This document shows, in pieces, positions 26,171 through 35,700 of a stretch of 47,388 bases of DNA. The notes below the pieces were generated by a model. That model was not told the origin of the DNA. It did not search any database and worked only from the letters and a program-made list of their open reading frames with translations. The stretch is from assembly GCA_903909435.1 (NCBI GenBank), contig CAIVVT010000224.1, positions 1-47,388 on the forward strand. The letters are read 5' to 3'. Position 1 is the first letter of the stretch, and each line of letters starts with the position of its first letter. A program made the translations under genes and the position numbers. Source of the stretch: an uncultured Acidobacteriia bacterium. GTDB taxonomy: Bacteria > Acidobacteriota > Terriglobia > Bryobacterales > Bryobacteraceae.

Positions 26171-26211
26171 GTGTCATTTCCGTCGCGTCACCGCGGAGCC
26201 CCCCCAGCACT

Positions 26212-26280
26212 GAGCCGCGAATGTCAAAGAGCGGCCCCTCGCGCCAAGAGCAGATGGCCGCTCACTCACGTTCGCGGCTC
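26212..26280. repeat. Palindromic repeat element 2
   Basis: GAGCCGCGAA (26212-26221) and GAGCGGCC (26229-26236) are inverted as GGCCGCTC (26256-26263) and TTCGCGGCTC (26271-26280). The right arm 26259-26280 matches 26117-26138 of element 1 at 20 of 22 bases. The remaining part of the 272-base gap to the next gene shows nothing else. Confidence 0.65.
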
Positions 26281-26372
26281 GGTGCTTGAGTAGGCGTGGC
26301 TGTTTTCAATGGGGGTGAACGCACCGCCGGTCAAAGAGAGATCTGTGCTGGCGTTGCAGTGGACCGTTTTCG

Positions 26373-27380
26373 TCAATAGATCGACTTCGAGCCCTTCGCG
26401 GAGGTGGCGGCTTCCCAGTAGATCGGGAACGACTTCACCCCGTGGAAGAACGTGCTGAAATCGCGGTACCAGCTCATGCTGCATTGATTGCAGGGTGTCG
26501 TTGCGAAATCGGCCTTGGTCATCGTGAGGATGTTCCCCAACACATTCGGGAGCTGCATGCACGGCCTGACGTCGCCGAACCAATCGACGAACATGACGCG
26601 GGAGCCGCCCAGACACTCAAAAGTAACCTTGGACGGATCCCTGAGGTACTGGATGATATTCCGCATTGAAATCGTGGAGTTTACGATTGCATATCGCTGC
26701 AACTTCTTGATCTCGATCACGCTTTCCAGGGACTGGGCCACGAGTTCTCTCGACAGGCTGATCCCCTCGCCGCCCAACGGGTATACGATCGACTTCGAGA
26801 AAGTCGGATAATTGACCGAGATCATGTCAAATCCCATGTCGGTTGCTTTTATGAACAGCTTCTCCATCTGGTCATGATTGTTGTTCCAGATGAGGGTCGA
26901 TGCCATCGATTTGATCTTCGTCTTTTTAATTCTCTTGACCGCATCTTCTATACCCTGCATCAAGTTCGGAATACCTCTGGATTTTTCAAGAACTTCTGGG
27001 TCGTCGGAATCGAGCGAGATGGAGATCATGTCGTTCCCGGCTTCCTCCAGGCGCGCGAGCCGCTCGTCGGTAATGAGCGCAGGTGCCGCTGCCAGGACGG
27101 CGTTATGAATATTGCGGGAATTGCATTTCTTCACGAAGTCGATGATACTCGCGTGCATCAGCGGTTCCCCGCCGGTCAGCGTGATATGTGAAATGCCGAG
27201 GTCGGCCAGTTTATCGATCGCCAGCAGCGCTTTATCTTTGTCGATGAACACTTTCGGTCTCTGCTTCCAGATATCGCAGAACGTACATTTGGCGATACAC
27301 ACGTTGGTGATGGCAAACTCCGCTACTCGCAGGTTCCCGGTAACGAAAGTTTTTAGTATGTGCTTGTGTTTGTTATTCAT
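26373..27380 (-). CDS. Radical SAM protein with SPASM-like C-terminus, lower GC
   Basis: 335 residues from MNNKHKHI. The radical SAM cluster is C28, C32, C35 (CIAKCTFC), followed by HITLTGGEPLMH and MISISLDSDDPEVLEKSRG. The C-terminus contains Cys in FECLGGSR, VRPCMQLPN and TTPCNQC, suggesting a SPASM/twitch auxiliary Fe-S site, as in peptide-modifying maturases and HpnH-type enzymes. Substrate unknown; no precursor peptide gene was found beside it. Codon use is visibly poorer in GC (many AAA, ATT, GAT) than all neighbours, suggesting recent acquisition. The ATG at 27380 is preferred because an upstream in-frame start (27455) adds an unrelated sequence; no clear Shine-Dalgarno. Downstream of tam by 117 bases, convergent with GH44. 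Confidence 0.82.
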   Translation of the reverse strand: MNNKHKHILKTFVTGNLRVAEFAITNVCIAKCTFCDIWKQRPKVFIDKDKALLAIDKLADLGISHITLTGGEPLMHASIIDFVKKCNSRNIHNAVLAAAPALITDERLARLEEAGNDMISISLDSDDPEVLEKSRGIPNLMQGIEDAVKRIKKTKIKSMASTLIWNNNHDQMEKLFIKATDMGFDMISVNYPTFSKSIVYPLGGEGISLSRELVAQSLESVIEIKKLQRYAIVNSTISMRNIIQYLRDPSKVTFECLGGSRVMFVDWFGDVRPCMQLPNVLGNILTMTKADFATTPCNQCSMSWYRDFSTFFHGVKSFPIYWEAATSAKGSKSIY

Positions 27381-27496
27381 CGATTCGTCATTTGCTTCAG
27401 TGGGTATACGGGTCTGAACCTCAGGATACACCTCGGTGCGGTCTGCCAATACCATTTAATGCGGATTTCAATGGGCTCAATCCGGAGCGCGCGCCC

Positions 27497-28270
27497 TTAG
27501 CGGTAAGCGATAAAGAACAAACGTCGAAATGGGAACAGCACCTTGCCGTTGGTGCGACGGGGATAGTCGTGCATGACGGCATCAGCCAGCAGGCGCATGT
27601 AGCGTTCCCCGTCGGCATCGTTCGCGAGGGCTTCCAGATACGGACGGAGGCCCGTGCCGCGAATGAACTCAAGGATCGACGCGGTGGAGTCCATCACGTG
27701 GATGTACTCGGTTTCCCACATCTCGAGGTGCGAGCAGCGCGGGCTGAGCAGATCGTAGTAAAACGCGGGTGGCTCCTCGACCAGGGCGTTGATGGCGCTT
27801 CCCATGCGGTCCCGCCAGCGCTCGTCGAGGGCGATCTGCCGCATGCGAAGGTGCAGCGGCGAAGTGAAGTGCGCCGGCATCTGAACGGCGAGGGCGCCAC
27901 CCTCGGCGACCTGTTCCAGCAGGTGCGGAATGAGGTGCGAGTGGCCGTGAACCCATTGCAGCGCAGCGTTCGAGTAAACCAGATCGTAGGGCCCGCCAGC
28001 CCACGCAGCGATGTCGGACTGGAGCCAGTCCCGCGCCGGGTACGTCCGGCGCGCTTCCGCGAGCATCTCCTCCGACTGGTCGATGCCAATGATTCCGGCG
28101 TCCGGCCAGCGGGCCCGGAGCACAGCCGTGGAATTACCGGGTCCGCAGCCCAGGTCGACTATGCGGCGCGGCGCGGCGAGTTGCACGCGAGCGGCGAGAT
28201 CGATGGCCGCCTGCGTCCGTTGCGTGCCATGCAGAAGGTACAGACCGGCGTCCCAGGTGGGATTGCTCAA
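27497..28270 (-). CDS. tam: Trans-aconitate 2-methyltransferase
   Basis: 257 residues. SAM-dependent methyltransferase with motif I IVDLGCGPGNST, motif II IIGIDQSEEMLAEA, and the Tam signature region DLVYSNAALQWVHGH. The C-terminal segments (YYDLLSPRCSHLEMWETEY, LFPFRRLFFIAYR) match the Tam family closely. The enzyme methylates trans-aconitate, which forms spontaneously and inhibits the citric acid cycle. Cytoplasmic. The start is TTG at 28270 (MSNPTWDAGLYL); no in-frame ATG or GTG lies nearby upstream, and AGGAGAGG lies about 14 bases before, further than usual. Divergent from the PIG-L gene at 28355. Confidence 0.85.
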   Translation of the reverse strand: MSNPTWDAGLYLLHGTQRTQAAIDLAARVQLAAPRRIVDLGCGPGNSTAVLRARWPDAGIIGIDQSEEMLAEARRTYPARDWLQSDIAAWAGGPYDLVYSNAALQWVHGHSHLIPHLLEQVAEGGALAVQMPAHFTSPLHLRMRQIALDERWRDRMGSAINALVEEPPAFYYDLLSPRCSHLEMWETEYIHVMDSTASILEFIRGTGLRPYLEALANDADGERYMRLLADAVMHDYPRRTNGKVLFPFRRLFFIAYR

Positions 28271-28354
28271 TGAACTGCGATGCCTCTCCTGCAGAGTACC
28301 AACCCCGGTGCGAGCAGGTCGACTTCGCTATCATGAGGTCACTCACGAGTCACT

Positions 28355-29098
28355 ATGCGCAACCTCTCCCGACGCCGGATTATGGAACAGGCCGCACTGC
28401 TGCCCGGATCTGCGCTGCTGGCCGCCGAGACCCCGCCACCTGCGCGAAAGCTGCACGTGGTGGTCACGGGAGGCCACCCGGGCGACCCCGAGTACGGCTG
28501 CGGTGGCACCATCGCTCGTTACACCGACCTGGGCCACGACGTTGCGCTGCTGTATCTGAACCGCGGCGAGGGCGGAATCCAGGGCAAACCGCCCGCGGAG
28601 GTGGGCGCCATTCGCACGGCCGAGGCCATCCAGGCCTGCGAGATTCTGAAGGCGCGCCCGTTGTTCGCCGGCCATACGGACGGACATTCCGTGGTGGACC
28701 AGCAGCACTACGCGGAATTTCACCAGCTGATCGCCGCTCAGAAGCCCGACGTCGTTTTCGCCCAGTGGCCGATCGACGGGCACGCCGACCACCGCGCCAT
28801 CTCGTCGCTGGTCTACGAGGCCTGGCTGCGCATGAAGAAGAGCTTCGCGCTGTACTACTACGAGGTGACCACGGGTGAGGACACGCTGCAATTCGCTCCC
28901 ACGCACTACGTGGACATCAGCGCCCAGGCGGCCCGCAAGCGCACCGCGTGTTACGCCCACGCCAGCCAGCTTCCCGACAAGTTCTTCGCCATACAGGAGC
29001 AAGTTGCGAAGTTCAGGGGTGTGGAGAGCGGTCACACGCAGGCCGAGGCGTTCGTCCGCCACGTGCAAAGCCCAGACTTCGGACTGCCGTTGGGCTGA
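28355..29098 (+). CDS. PIG-L family deacetylase with variant metal motif and Tat-like signal
   Basis: 247 residues. The N-terminus MRNLSRRRIMEQAALLPGSA has paired Arg before a hydrophobic stretch, a Tat-like signal with likely cleavage near LLAAE. The PIG-L/LmbE domain begins HVVVTGGHPGDPEYGCGG, so the usual (A/P)HPDDE reads HPGDPE here: the His, one Asp and the Glu remain but the second Asp is Pro. The second metal motif IDGHADHRA is intact. Predicted to hydrolyse an N-acyl group outside the cytoplasm; substrate unknown. TATCAT at 28329-28334 could be the -10 box. Stands alone upstream of the ABC exporter. Confidence 0.8.
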   Translation: MRNLSRRRIMEQAALLPGSALLAAETPPPARKLHVVVTGGHPGDPEYGCGGTIARYTDLGHDVALLYLNRGEGGIQGKPPAEVGAIRTAEAIQACEILKARPLFAGHTDGHSVVDQQHYAEFHQLIAAQKPDVVFAQWPIDGHADHRAISSLVYEAWLRMKKSFALYYYEVTTGEDTLQFAPTHYVDISAQAARKRTACYAHASQLPDKFFAIQEQVAKFRGVESGHTQAEAFVRHVQSPDFGLPLG

Positions 29099-29151
29099 TT
29101 CGAGTCGCAGCCCGACACCCAACCCGAGGCTGTTTCCAAGTCCTCGCACGT

Positions 29152-29157
29152 TACACT
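29152..29157 (+). promoter_or_regulatory. -10 box of a probable leaderless promoter (ABC exporter)
   Basis: TACACT ends 8 bases before GTG 29166, the same spacing as for the rhomboid gene. An alternative in-frame GTG at 29160 is only 2 bases from the hexamer and would lie upstream of the expected transcript start. Confidence 0.5.
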
Positions 29158-29165
29158 GAGTGGAA

Positions 29166-30989
29166 GTGGAAGAGAGAGTCTCGACGAAGAAATATGACCG
29201 GCGTCTGGTGGGACGCCTGCTCGCGCTGGCTCTGCCGTGGTGGCGGCCCGTCCTGGTGGCCACGGCCTGCCTGCTGGTGGGATCGATGCTGCAAGTGGTC
29301 ACGCCGTTGCTCACACGCGTCGCCATCGACCGCTACATTGCCCCCACCGGCAAAGCCACCGCACCGTGGCTTGAGCACTATCTGTCACTGGGCCGGGAAC
29401 AGGGTCTGGGCCAGATCGCATTGCTCTATTTCCTGGCCATCGCCGCCGGGTTGCTTTCGGACTTCTCCCAGCAATACCTGATGCAGCGCACCGGCCAGCA
29501 CGCCATGTTTGAGTTGCGCCGCCGGGTGATGGCCCATTTGCAGGCCCTCGATATCGCGTTCTACGACCGCTCGCCGGTCGGCCGCCTGGTGACGCGCGTC
29601 ACAACCGACGCCGACGCGCTCAACGAGATGTTCACCTCGGGACTGGTCACCATCTTCGGCGACGTGCTGGTGTTGCTGTTCATCTTCGGGGCAATGTTCC
29701 GGCTCAACGCCGGGCTGACCCTGGTGATGCTCGCCGTGATGCCGCTGGTCTTCGGTGTAACCATCGTATTCCGCCGTGCCGTCACCGCGGGCAACCGCCG
29801 TATCCGCGTCGCCGTGGCCCGCATCAACGCCTTCCTGCAGGAGCATCTGACCGGCATCGTCGTGCTGCAGCTGTTCAACCGCGAGCAGCGCGCTGCCGCG
29901 GACTTCGAGGTGGTGAATCGCGAACACATGGATGCCTACAAGGCGACGGTGGTCGCGTACGGCTGGTTCTACCCCGCGGTCGAGTTCCTGTCGCTGCTCG
30001 CAATCGCGTCGATTCTGGCGCGCGGCGGCTGGCAGGTGCGCCACGATGCGCTCTCCATCGGCATCCTGGTGGCGTTCTTCCAATACGCCTCGCGCATCTT
30101 CCGCCCGATCCAGGACCTCAGCGAGAAGTACAACGTGCTGCAGGGCGCTCTGGCCGCGGCCGAACGCATCTTCGGGCTGCTCGACGAGCCGGTGCACATC
30201 ACCGCCCCCGCCAATCCGCAGCCGTTCCCGGTGCGGCCCGCGGCGATCGAATTCGATCACGTCTGGTTCGCCTACAAAGACGAGGACTGGGTGCTGCAGG
30301 ACGTCTCGCTGCGCATCGAGCCAGGCGAAACGGTGGCCGTGGTCGGCCATACGGGCGCGGGGAAGACCACGCTCACCAACTTGCTGCTGCGCTTCTACGA
30401 CGTGCAGCGTGGGACCATCCGCATAGGCGGTGTCGACATCCGCGAATTCGATCCGCGCGACCTGCGGCGGCACTTCGGCATCGTGCTCCAGGACCCGCAC
30501 CTGTTTACGGGGACGCTGGCGGATAACATCCGCCTGGGCGACGCGACCATCTCCGGCGAAGCGCTGCGGGTGGCCGCCGGCCAGGTGAATCTGACCGACT
30601 TCATCGCGAGTCTGCCGGACGGCTTGAACCACAAAGTGCGGGAACGCGGCGCGGGCCTTTCGACGGGCCAGAAGCAACTGATCAGCTTTGCCCGAGCCCT
30701 CGCCCGCCAACCGCGTTACCTGATCCTGGACGAAGCGACTTCGAGCGTGGACACCGAGACGGAGTTCAAGGTCCGCGACGCGCTGGAGCGCATGGTCGAG
30801 GGCCGCACCTCGATCGTGATCGCGCACCGCCTCTCCACCATCCAGCGCGCGGGCCGTATCGTCGTGATGCACAAAACGAAGCTGCGCGAATGCGGCACGC
30901 ACCAGGAACTTCTGGCCGCGCGCGGCATCTACTGGAAGCTCTACCTGCTGCAGTACAAGGAGCAGGAAGCGCGGCTGCGGGTGTCGTAG
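29166..30989 (+). CDS. MsbA-like ABC exporter (fused membrane and ATPase domains)
   Basis: 607 residues. The first 320 residues form the type-I exporter membrane domain with six predicted helices (for example LLALALPWWRPVLVATACLL) and the coupling region DIAFYDRSPVGRLVTRVTTD. The ATPase domain has Walker A GHTGAGKTT (about 392-400), the Q-loop FGIVLQDPHLF, signature LSTGQKQ (about 498), Walker B YLILDEATSS (about 518) and the H-loop IAHRLSTI. This subgroup exports lipids, peptides or drugs as homo- or heterodimers; no partner ABC gene is adjacent, so a homodimer is likely. GTG 29166 is chosen over GTG 29160 from the spacing to TACACT. Ends 22 bases before the DUF1593 gene. Confidence 0.92.
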   Translation: MEERVSTKKYDRRLVGRLLALALPWWRPVLVATACLLVGSMLQVVTPLLTRVAIDRYIAPTGKATAPWLEHYLSLGREQGLGQIALLYFLAIAAGLLSDFSQQYLMQRTGQHAMFELRRRVMAHLQALDIAFYDRSPVGRLVTRVTTDADALNEMFTSGLVTIFGDVLVLLFIFGAMFRLNAGLTLVMLAVMPLVFGVTIVFRRAVTAGNRRIRVAVARINAFLQEHLTGIVVLQLFNREQRAAADFEVVNREHMDAYKATVVAYGWFYPAVEFLSLLAIASILARGGWQVRHDALSIGILVAFFQYASRIFRPIQDLSEKYNVLQGALAAAERIFGLLDEPVHITAPANPQPFPVRPAAIEFDHVWFAYKDEDWVLQDVSLRIEPGETVAVVGHTGAGKTTLTNLLLRFYDVQRGTIRIGGVDIREFDPRDLRRHFGIVLQDPHLFTGTLADNIRLGDATISGEALRVAAGQVNLTDFIASLPDGLNHKVRERGAGLSTGQKQLISFARALARQPRYLILDEATSSVDTETEFKVRDALERMVEGRTSIVIAHRLSTIQRAGRIVVMHKTKLRECGTHQELLAARGIYWKLYLLQYKEQEARLRVS

Positions 30990-31011
30990 CACAGGCTGAG
31001 AGCGGGCGTAC

Positions 31012-32583
31012 ATGGAGCGCCAGAACATGCATCATGAAGGAGATTGCGGGCCGGTCGAACGAGCGCGGAGTGAGACTTCCGGACGCCGCACGCGTTCAAA
31101 GAGCAGCCTATTCCTGTTGCTTTGCGGACTCGCCTTGACGCTCCATGGCCTCTGCACTGGCGCGGCGATTCCTCCGGCGCACGTCGATGACTTCAGCGGG
31201 CATCCCCGGCTGATCGTAATCAGCGATATCGGCAACGAACCCGACGATCAGATGTCCCTCGTCCGCTTGCTGCTGTACTCCCAGGAGATCGACATCGAGG
31301 CCCTCATCGCTTCGACTTCGACCTGGCAGAAAACCGCAACCCATCCCGAGACGATGCGTGCCCTGATCCACGCCTACGGGCAAGTCCGGCCCAACCTCCT
31401 GTTGCACGCCAAAGGCTGGCCGGCAGCCGAGGATCTCGACCACCGCGTCTTCAACGGGCAGCCCGGCTACGGTATGGCGGCCACAGGCGAAGGTAAGACG
31501 TCAGAGGGAGCGGCGGCCATCATCCGCGCGGCGGATCGCGACGACCCGCGTCCGCTGTGGATCAGCCTTTGGGGTGGGTCCAACACGCTGGCCCAGGCTC
31601 TGCTGCAGGTGCGCGCTACTCGAGGCCCAAAGGAAGCCGCGAAGTTCGTGGAGAAGCTGCGCGTCTACTCCATCTCCGATCAGGACGACGCCGGGGCATG
31701 GATCCGGCGCGAGTTCCCCGACCTTTTCTACATCGTTCAGCCCTCGGATCAAACGGGAGCCGAATACGACTACGCCACCTGGACGGGGATCAGCGGGGAC
31801 GGCTTCTATCGCAATTGCGCCGGAGCGAACCCGGCGACCGTGACGAACGAGTGGCTCGACGCGAACGTTCGCAGCAAGGGCTCGCTGGGGAAGCTCTACC
31901 CGCGTTTCGCCTTCATCATGGAGGGCGATACGCCTTCCTACCTGAGCCTGATCGACAACGGGCTGAACGCTTTCCGCCGGCCCGATTGGGGCGGTTGGGG
32001 CGGGCGCTACATCAACCGCCGGCCCAACGGCGAGACCCACGCGATCTGGACCCAGGGCGGCGACCTGTTTTCGCGCGTCACCTCGCAAGACACCGTCACG
32101 GGGGCGGATGGCAGGCCGGTGACCTCAGACCAGGCGACAATCTGGCGCTGGCGCGCGGCGTACCAAAACGACTTTGCGGCTCGGATGGATTGGACGGTCG
32201 CCGACTTCGTGCACGCGAATCACAGTCCGTTGGTCGAAGTGAATGGGCAAGCCGGAACCGCGCCGATCTTACTGGATGCCAAAGTCGGGCAGCCGGTCGT
32301 GCTGGACGCCAGCCAGAGCCGGGACCCCGATGGCCAAAGCCTGCACTACGCCTGGTTTCACTACTCCGAGGCAGGTGGGACAGGCAACAACTTGGCTGCG
32401 GTCACGATCTCTGGCGCGGACACGGCGAAGGCCGTCGTGACGCCGACTGCGGTCTGCCGGCCGCAATGGCTACCGGGAATACCGTGCACAGGCACCGGTA
32501 CGGCCCACATCCTACTGGCGGTGACCGACGACGGCTCGCCGCGGCTGACGTCCTATCGCAGGGTGATCCTGACCGTGCGCTGA
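31012..32583 (+). CDS. Secreted DUF1593 / Sde182-like protein (nucleoside-hydrolase-like fold)
   Basis: 523 residues. A hydrophobic signal segment (SLFLLLCGLALTLHGLC) lies after an unusually long charged N-region, so the true start may be later than ATG 31012 (ATG 31027 is another option). DUF1593 domain: PRLIVISDIGNEPDDQMSL resembles the Asp-rich metal loop of nucleoside hydrolases, followed by STSTWQKTATHPE and LWISLWGGSNTLAQAL. The C-terminal 110 residues (VDGQAG-like start, VLDASQSRDPDGQSLHYAW) form an Ig/PKD-like domain. Sde182-type proteins bind cellulose and are found in polysaccharide-degrading bacteria; catalytic activity is not settled. Flanked by the ABC exporter and the large 32782 hydrolase, with a repeat after it. 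Confidence 0.82.
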   Translation: MERQNMHHEGDCGPVERARSETSGRRTRSKSSLFLLLCGLALTLHGLCTGAAIPPAHVDDFSGHPRLIVISDIGNEPDDQMSLVRLLLYSQEIDIEALIASTSTWQKTATHPETMRALIHAYGQVRPNLLLHAKGWPAAEDLDHRVFNGQPGYGMAATGEGKTSEGAAAIIRAADRDDPRPLWISLWGGSNTLAQALLQVRATRGPKEAAKFVEKLRVYSISDQDDAGAWIRREFPDLFYIVQPSDQTGAEYDYATWTGISGDGFYRNCAGANPATVTNEWLDANVRSKGSLGKLYPRFAFIMEGDTPSYLSLIDNGLNAFRRPDWGGWGGRYINRRPNGETHAIWTQGGDLFSRVTSQDTVTGADGRPVTSDQATIWRWRAAYQNDFAARMDWTVADFVHANHSPLVEVNGQAGTAPILLDAKVGQPVVLDASQSRDPDGQSLHYAWFHYSEAGGTGNNLAAVTISGADTAKAVVTPTAVCRPQWLPGIPCTGTGTAHILLAVTDDGSPRLTSYRRVILTVR

Positions 32584-32592
32584 GCCGCAGTG

Positions 32593-32705
32593 GTGGGGCG
32601 GCTCTCCGAGCCCCGTGGGCTCCCCAGAGCCCGCATTGCTTGCTTCGCGCGCTGTGTTTAGTTTGCAGGCGCGGAGCGCTCACGCGGCTCGGAGAGCCGC
32701 CCCAC
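32593..32705. repeat. Inverted repeat element with 20-bp perfect arms
   Basis: A 20-base arm at 32593-32612 is perfectly inverted at 32686-32705, with 73 bases between. Each arm also contains a smaller hairpin (right arm GCGGCT-CGGAG-AGCCGC, 32684-32700), and GGGCTC-CCCA-GAGCCC lies in the spacer. The right end 32681-32705 closely matches 41035-41058, so this belongs to a dispersed family. It lies between the DUF1593 stop and the 32782 gene. Confidence 0.75.
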
Positions 32706-32781
32706 GAGGGGTGATAGGATCTTGCTGGCGCCATGCGGCACTCGACGGTCTGCCACGTGCCCGCCCAACGGGAGGTATCGC

Positions 32782-35700
32782 GTGCGTCCACTTACGGTCC
32801 TCAGCCTGCTTTTGTTGCCCGTCTTCCTGGCATCTTCCCAGGAGGCCGACCCCGCATCCGACCACGCGGGTAGCGTAACTGCGACGATCCCGATTCCCGC
32901 GTTGGGCAGCTACGGCGCGGGGGGGCTGGCCGAGTTCAAAACGCCGGGTAAGCCCGTGGTTGTGACGGTGGAACTCGGCAATTCAGCCGCAGTCCCGATC
33001 CAGGGTACGGTGCGGCTGCACGTGATCGACGACTGGACGGCTGAGCCAGCGACACCGGTCTCCTTCGCACTGCCCGCGCACGGGCGTGCTGACGTTGCGT
33101 TCCGGGTTCAGTTCGGGAACCGGACGTTCAACGCGCACTACCCGATCCACGCGTTTGTCGAGTTCGAAGAGGCGGGACACAAGTTCGTCGCCCACCCGAT
33201 CCGCATCATCCAACCGCAGCGGCCCAACCCGCCGCTGGCGGAATCGCCTGTGGAATGGAAGCCGTTCCAGGTCTCGGCCAACGGATCGCTGGCGCTGTGG
33301 CGCTTGCCGATCCACCGCGAGCATGTGCGGTTGGAGCAGATTGCCGGCCCCGGCACGCAACCGGGAAACGTGTACGAGACCAGGCCGACGGTGAACTTCC
33401 GTGCCAGACAAGTCGGCGCGGGCGATCAAGAGGCCATCAACCTCGCGCTCGGCCCACGTCCACCGTCGATGCGCGAGCGGGTCAGTTGGGCGGCCACCGA
33501 GTTCCCCCTGCAACTCCCCACCACAGGTTCGATCCGGTTGACCGTTTCCGCGACCGCCACCGGAGCGCCCTCGAATGACTGGGCCCGCATTCGAGTGCTG
33601 CCGATGCAGCAGGCTGCCTCGCCTGAACGAGCGTCTGAAGTCGTGTATGAAACGAGACCCTCCGTGGATTCCTCCACCCTGGAGACCATCGACTTGTCGC
33701 GGTTTGCAGGTAAGCTCGTGCGTCTCCAATTCGAAGCTGAAACAGAGCTGGCGGGCCAACCGGGCGGAGTGAATTGGATAGAGCCGGTATTGTTGACCGG
33801 GCGGATTCCCGAAGCGACACCCTTCCCCGCCGTGAGCAACGACGCGCTCAAACTGTCAGGCAGCCTAGCTCGCTTCTGGCAGGGCCGCCGCGGCATCCTG
33901 GATTCGACCATCAGCTTCGGCGGAGCCTTGCGCTTCCACGGTCTGCATGTACGCGTGCTCGACGACAATCTGGAGGACCCGCGCGCGACCAGCGAGCTTC
34001 TGGCGGTGACCGACGAACCCGTGGACCGCGGCTTGCGGGTACGCCACCACTTCCGTTCCTGGGCGGGCGAGTTTGACCTGCTGGCGGAACTGGGCACTGA
34101 AAATCAGGCGCTGCGGTGCAAAGTGTGGCTGGAGAACGAACCCGCCGCCAAGCCCTGGTTCAAGGTGTACCTGCAGCAGGTCTCGCTCGGGGCTTGGAAC
34201 GAGAAGGCCCGGCGCGTCTATGGCGGCGTGGGCAACGTCCTCGAAGACCCGCAGGCGTTCACGATGAGCTTCGATGGCCATAATCTGGCGGCGTCTTACG
34301 TGGGCTTCGAGTTCCCCTCGGCCGCGATTGTGGAGGCCGTCGATACACCGCCCGACCGGCTCTCCGTGGACCCCGCCAAGGGCCTCTACACGCTTGAAAC
34401 ACCGCATACGCAAACCATCACACTGATCCCCGCTGTGAACGTCTGGGATGGCGTCAAAATCTGGCGCGACCTGGACACGCGCAAGGCGTCCGCGGGCGTG
34501 CCTCAACTGGCGGGCCGCTTCGTTTTCGATATTTGGGAGGGCCGCTACCGCGAGAGTGCGGAGCAGCTCCAGAAAGCGTTTCAATACGGGCTGACGAACT
34601 CGGCTGTGGTCTGGCACAATTGGCAGCGCTGGGGCTACGACTACCGCCTGCCGGACGTCTACCCCCCCAATCCGGAGTACGGCACGCTGGACGAGTTCCG
34701 GCAGTTGGTCGATGTCTGCAAGAGGAATGGCGTGCTGTTTGCGCCGCACGACAACTACATCGACCTCTACCCCGACGCCGAGGGCTTCAGCTACAAGAGC
34801 GTCGTGTTCACGGGCGAAGGTCAGCCGCAAAAGGCCTGGTTCCACCACGCCCGCATGGCGCAGAGCTACCGCGCGCGGCCCGATCAATTGCGCCCGCTGA
34901 TCGAGCGCAATTTGAAGTTGATCCGAGACGGGTTCGCGCCCAGCGCGTACTTCATCGACGTGTGGTCCTCGATCGCGCCTTACGACTACTGGACCGACCA
35001 GGGCGAATTCATCGACCGCACCGTGACGCGGCGCGCATGGGGCGAGGACTTCGCCTGGATTCGCGACTACCTGGGCAACAACGCACCGCAGATCTCCGAG
35101 GCGGGCCACGATCAGTTGATCGGCTGGCTGGACGGCGCGCAGGCCAATCACTTGCGAATCGATCCCGACGCCTCGGGCTTCACGCTGCATGTGAAAGCCG
35201 CCGCGGCCGAGCGGATCCCGTGGCTGGACGCGGGCTATCACGAGCGGTTCATTCTGCACGGCGCGGGGTACCCGGACCGCTACGCCGCCGGCCTGCCCGC
35301 CGCCACGCACGGCATCTACAGCGACGATTACATGGCCACCGAGGTACTCACCGGGCATCCGGCCATGGTCTCGGAGCCGTTCGGCCGCGACGTGGTGCGC
35401 AAGTACTGGCTGCTGGACGATCTGATGCGGGCGCTCGCAGGCCGGCGCATCGAGTCCGTCGAATTCGTGGGCGGCGACATCCACCACCAACACGTGCGCT
35501 GGAGCGGCGGCGGGGAAGTGTGGGTGAATCGCGGGGAAAGTGACTGGACGGTGACGGCCCCCGGAGGCGAGCATTTGCTGCCCCGATACGGCTTTTACGC
35601 CCAGGCTCCTAACGCAACTGGGGCTTGGCGCCAGGCGGCTGTCGAGAGGTCAGGCGTGAACGTGCGGGAATGGTCCAACCACAGTGAGGGTCGATTCACG

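Noticed and set aside
26266..26616. 116-codon minus-strand frame overlapping the 3' part of the radical SAM gene
   Set aside because: It is out of frame with a clear radical SAM protein and runs into the palindromic repeat.
29385..31028. 547-codon minus-strand frame opposite the ABC exporter
   Set aside because: The plus strand has all ABC motifs; the minus translation is a His/Asp/Arg/Val-rich shadow.
33865..35574. Long minus-strand open frame (about 569 codons) opposite the 32782 gene
   Set aside because: It is antisense to a protein with a signal peptide, good ribosome binding site and recognisable barrel motifs. High GC commonly leaves such antisense frames open; its translation is Arg/Val/His-rich with no motif.
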